From: Natrialba sp. SSL1 | Lineage (GTDB): Archaea > Halobacteriota > Halobacteria > Halobacteriales > Natrialbaceae | Assembly: GCF_001861355.1 (NCBI RefSeq) | Contig: NZ_MASN01000029.1 | Coordinates: 124,001 to 188,000, forward strand | Length of the DNA stretch: 64,000 nt | Direction: 5' to 3' | Shown here: piece after piece, positions 61,232 to 64,000 of the stretch | Layout: every line of letters starts with the position of its first letter | How positions within the stretch are numbered: the stretch's first letter is position 1 | Translations under genes and position numbers: made by a program | Notes under the pieces: model-generated | Told to the model about the DNA's origin: nothing | Seen by the model: the letters and a program-made list of their open reading frames with translations, nothing else | Databases searched by the model: none

Positions 61232-62335
61232 ATGTACCAACCGGGCCGCACTGCCTCGTGGTCGGCGGGACTTCTCGTCCTGCTCGTCGCCGTCGTCCTC
61301 GTCAGTGCCGCGCTCGGCCCGGTCCGAATCGATCCGGTGACGGTCGCGATGGCTGCACTGAACGCCGTCGTCGTTCCGATCGGGGTTTCGGTGACGTCCT
61401 CGAGTGTCACCGTTCTCGGAATCGCGATTCCCGTGTTGGTTCCGGCGTTCGAGTACACCACCGTCTTCGCCTTCGACGTCGACGGTTCGCACCAGTTGAT
61501 CGTCGAAACGATCCGAATGCCCCGAATCGCGCTCGCCGCGACGGTCGGTTTCTCGCTTGCTGCCGCAGGAACTGTCATGCAGGGGTTCTTCCGGAATCCC
61601 CTTGCTGATCCGTCGATCATCGGCGTCTCATCGGGCGCTGCGGCGGGTGCGGTCGCCGCCATCGCCTTTCCCATGCTCGTCCCGTTCGGAAGCATTCACC
61701 TCTCGGCGTTCGTCGGCGCGCTCGTCACGGCGTTTCTCGTCTACGCCATCGCAACGGAAGGCGGGCGCACGCCGGTCGCAACCCTGCTACTCGCCGGCGT
61801 CGCGATTCAAGCCTTCTTGGGTGCGCTGATCTCATACATGTTGGTCCACAGCGGCGACGACCTCAGACAGGCCGTCGTCTGGATGATGGGCCACCTGAAT
61901 AACACGACCTGGAGCGACGTGGGCTTCGCCCTGCCGGTCGCGCTGCTCGGCGTCGGTGTTCTCGGCGCGTACGTGCGCGAACTGAACGTCCTCCTACTGG
62001 GCGAGGAGGACGCCCACCACCTCGGCGTCGACGTAGAACGGACCAAGATCCTCCTGCTCGCACTCGCGAGCATCGTCACGGCGGCGGGCGTCGCGGTCGC
62101 CGGCGTTATCGGCTTCGTCGGCCTCGTCGTCCCGCACATCATGCGCCTGATCGTCGGCCCGGATCACCGAATTTTGCTCCTGACGAGCGCGCTGGCCGGT
62201 GCGTCCTTCCTCGTCGCGACGGACACCATCGCCCGCGCTGGACCGGCCGAAGTCCCGGTCGGCATCGTCACCGCCTTCGTCGGCGTTCCCTTCTTCCTGT
62301 TCTTGCTCGTCCGGCGGGAGGTGCATTCGCTATGA
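61232..62335 (+). CDS. btuC: Cobalamin-type ABC transporter permease
   Basis: A 367-residue FecCD/BtuC-family permease with about ten helices: RMPRIALAATVGFSLA, GFFRNPLADPSIIGVSSGA and the cytoplasmic loop GVIGFVGLVVPHIMRL are diagnostic. A long periplasmic loop near 55-85 separates the first two helices. ATG 61232 is supported by the TATA palindrome; upstream codons overlap it. Its stop overlaps the btuD ATG (ATGA). Confidence 0.9.
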   Translation: MYQPGRTASWSAGLLVLLVAVVLVSAALGPVRIDPVTVAMAALNAVVVPIGVSVTSSSVTVLGIAIPVLVPAFEYTTVFAFDVDGSHQLIVETIRMPRIALAATVGFSLAAAGTVMQGFFRNPLADPSIIGVSSGAAAGAVAAIAFPMLVPFGSIHLSAFVGALVTAFLVYAIATEGGRTPVATLLLAGVAIQAFLGALISYMLVHSGDDLRQAVVWMMGHLNNTTWSDVGFALPVALLGVGVLGAYVRELNVLLLGEEDAHHLGVDVERTKILLLALASIVTAAGVAVAGVIGFVGLVVPHIMRLIVGPDHRILLLTSALAGASFLVATDTIARAGPAEVPVGIVTAFVGVPFFLFLLVRREVHSL

Positions 62336-63984
62336 GCAACCACACAGACCGTGACCAGACTGACGCTGACCAGAGTAGCCGAGACCAGGTGGGTTGGGGA
62401 GACACCGAGCCAGCCGGGGCACACGAGGAGACCGCACATCACGAGGAAGCCACACGCCACCTCGAGCCGGCACCGATCACCGTCACCGACCTCTCGCTGT
62501 CCTTCGGCGACCTGCGCGTACTCGAAGACGCCTCGCTCTCGATCGAGCCCGGCGAGTTCGTCGGCTTTGTCGGCCCGAACGGCGCCGGGAAGACCACCCT
62601 GCTGCGCGCCATCAGCGGCGCGATCACACCGGATTCGGGAACCGTAACGATCGACGACACCGACGTTCACGCCGTCTCCTCGCGCGCGTCGAGTCGTCTC
62701 GTCGCCGTCGTCCCGCAGGACACCTCGCTGTCGTTCTCGTTCCCCGTCCGCGACGTCGTCGAGATGGGCCGCCACCCCCACCGCTCGCGGTTTGCCGCCC
62801 CGACACACGAGGACCGCGACGCGGTCGAGCGGGCACTCGAGCGGACCCGAACGACGGAGCTCGCAGAACGTCCGATTGACGAGGTCAGCGGTGGTCAACG
62901 GCAGCGGGTTGTTCTCGCACGCGCAATCGCTCAGGAGACGCCTGCACTGTTGCTCGACGAGCCCACGGCCAGTCTGGACGTGAACCACCAGATCGAGACG
63001 CTCGAACTCGTGCGCGAGCTGGTCGATTCAGGGCGGACGGCGGTCGCGGCGATCCACGATCTGGATCTGGCGGCGCGCTACTGCGACCGGCTCGTGTTGC
63101 TCGCCGACGGCGCAGTCCACGATGTCGGCACACCAGACGAAGTGCTCACGGCCGACGCGCTCGCCGAGGCGTTCGACGCGAACGCGACGGTGACCACGAA
63201 CCCGGTGACCGGGACAGAGACGGTGACGGCGCTCCCGGACGCCGCAGCAGTGTCGGATACTGGGGGCGGGCAGTCAGGAGACAGCGCCGCCCGCATCCAC
63301 GTTCTCGGCACTGGCACGACGGCCGCGAGCGCGGTCGCGCGGCTCGCCACTGCCGGCTACGAGGTGTCGGTCGGTCCGGTCACACCCGGCGACGCGGCCG
63401 CGGAGACGGCAGCCCGCCTTTCCGAGGAGTCCCCTCCCGAAAGTGATGACAGCAACCGAGCCGTCGAAACCGTTACAGTCGAACCTTTCGCCCCACTCTC
63501 GGCCGACGACCGCGCCGAACTCGAGTCGCACATCAGACAGGCAGATTCGACCGTCTTCGCCGACCTGACACTCACTGCTGGGAACCAGCTCGTGCTCGAC
63601 CCACTCGAGTCCGTCGAGCAACCGATCCTCGTCGAAACGACGCCACTAGCAGAACGCAACGGTGCGGGTGCAGCGGCGCGGGAGCGCTACGAGGCGTGTC
63701 GCGAGCGCGGCGTCGAAGTCGGGCTTGCCGACCTGCTTGATGGTGTTGAGGGGGTACTGTCGGGTTCTGGGGTGGGGACAGTGGAGGTGAACTCGAGTAG
63801 CCCTGCGGTTGAGGTGGATGGTGCGGATGGTGCGGACAGGGCGGACAGGGCGGACGGGGTGGACAGGTTGAACGGAGCGGACAAGGCCGACGAGGCGGAC
63901 GGTGCGGACGAGGCGAACGAAGCGGACGACCGGGATGATGCAGTACCAGAGTCTCCGATGTCGCGGGACGCGTCCGACGACTGA
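62332..63984 (+). CDS. btuD: Cobalamin-type ABC transporter ATPase with C-terminal extension
   Basis: A 550-residue protein. Residues 48-290 are the ATPase: Walker A GPNGAGKTT at 81-89, signature SGGQRQR, Walker B LLLDEPTASLD, and AIHDLDLAA. Typical BtuD proteins stop near 260 residues. Here residues 310-480 form a second domain (IHVLGTGTTAASAVARL, VFADLTLTAGNQLVLD) like the haloarchaeal BtuD extension, perhaps regulatory. The last 60 residues are an Ala/Asp/Gly low-complexity tail from GCGGAC-type hexamers. The N-terminal 45 residues are His/Asp/Glu-rich. Confidence 0.88.
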   Translation: MSNHTDRDQTDADQSSRDQVGWGDTEPAGAHEETAHHEEATRHLEPAPITVTDLSLSFGDLRVLEDASLSIEPGEFVGFVGPNGAGKTTLLRAISGAITPDSGTVTIDDTDVHAVSSRASSRLVAVVPQDTSLSFSFPVRDVVEMGRHPHRSRFAAPTHEDRDAVERALERTRTTELAERPIDEVSGGQRQRVVLARAIAQETPALLLDEPTASLDVNHQIETLELVRELVDSGRTAVAAIHDLDLAARYCDRLVLLADGAVHDVGTPDEVLTADALAEAFDANATVTTNPVTGTETVTALPDAAAVSDTGGGQSGDSAARIHVLGTGTTAASAVARLATAGYEVSVGPVTPGDAAAETAARLSEESPPESDDSNRAVETVTVEPFAPLSADDRAELESHIRQADSTVFADLTLTAGNQLVLDPLESVEQPILVETTPLAERNGAGAAARERYEACRERGVEVGLADLLDGVEGVLSGSGVGTVEVNSSSPAVEVDGADGADRADRADGVDRLNGADKADEADGADEANEADDRDDAVPESPMSRDASDD

Positions 63985-64000
63985 GCGGTTACTGGGGGTC

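Noticed and set aside
1-64000. CRISPR arrays
   Set aside because: No evenly spaced repeats with unique spacers are seen; the repeats present are short, tandem and degenerate.

Overview
The window is a stretch of chromosome from a halophilic archaeon, most likely a member of the Natrialbales (Natrialba, Natrinema or Haloterrigena type). The evidence is very acidic predicted proteins, high GC, archaeal core genes (TFB, Rpo11, SRP19, Gar1, Dph2, GatCA), twin-arginine lipoproteins, PGF-CTERM C-termini, and many leaderless genes with a TATA box about 25-30 nt before the start codon. No rRNA, tRNA, CRISPR array or intact insertion sequence is visible. All functional names are read from motifs and remembered family features; no search was run.

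Layout. 1-398: start of an Mrp/NBP35 ATPase, cut by the window edge. 741-4971: an NrfC/NrfD-like membrane electron-transfer operon and a bacterio-opsin-activator type regulator, with two related palindromes near it. 5146-7346: an epoxide-hydrolase-like enzyme divergent from a copper nitrite reductase (nirK). 7414-12885: small zinc proteins, a TFB, gatCA, a winged-helix regulator and an NRDE protein. 12985-26838: menaquinone biosynthesis (menE, menC, menA, menB, menD, menF), interrupted by three exported proteins (DyP-like, FetP/P19-like with a His-rich linker, cohesin-like with PGF-CTERM) that look like an iron-handling unit; a membrane J-domain protein and a sulfite-oxidase-family protein also lie here. 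27121-31194: small proteins, hisF, rpo11 and an SPW protein. 31343-37064: a large rhomboid protease and an ABC exporter with two FtsX-type permeases. 37095-43066: a methyltransferase, an actin-like protein resembling salactin with a membrane neighbour, dph2, and a UlaG-type hydrolase. 43208-46579: a 759-residue acidic coiled-coil protein and a HisG-like paralogue. 46702-50283: a tyrosine recombinase plus a DUF5805-like partner, a gene-poor block, and a C2H2 protein. 50530-59810: fumC, PH-domain membrane proteins, bolA, cysS, a Tat lipoprotein, a presenilin-like protease, gar1 and srp19. 59978-63984: a cobalamin-type ABC importer (btuF divergent from btuCD).

How the parts fit. The nitrite reductase, the NrfCD-like quinol-linked complex and the menaquinone genes fit a facultatively anaerobic respiratory lifestyle, but the sequence does not show them to be one regulon. 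The most noteworthy signals are the iron-like trio inside the men genes; a palindromic TATA box exactly midway between btuF and btuC; a palindrome over the TATA box of the actin-like gene; an inverted-repeat pair around the recombinase region; and a strong excess of the palindrome ACTCGAGT in non-coding DNA. Short period-6 and period-7 repeats recur in intergenic DNA and as disordered inserts in proteins.
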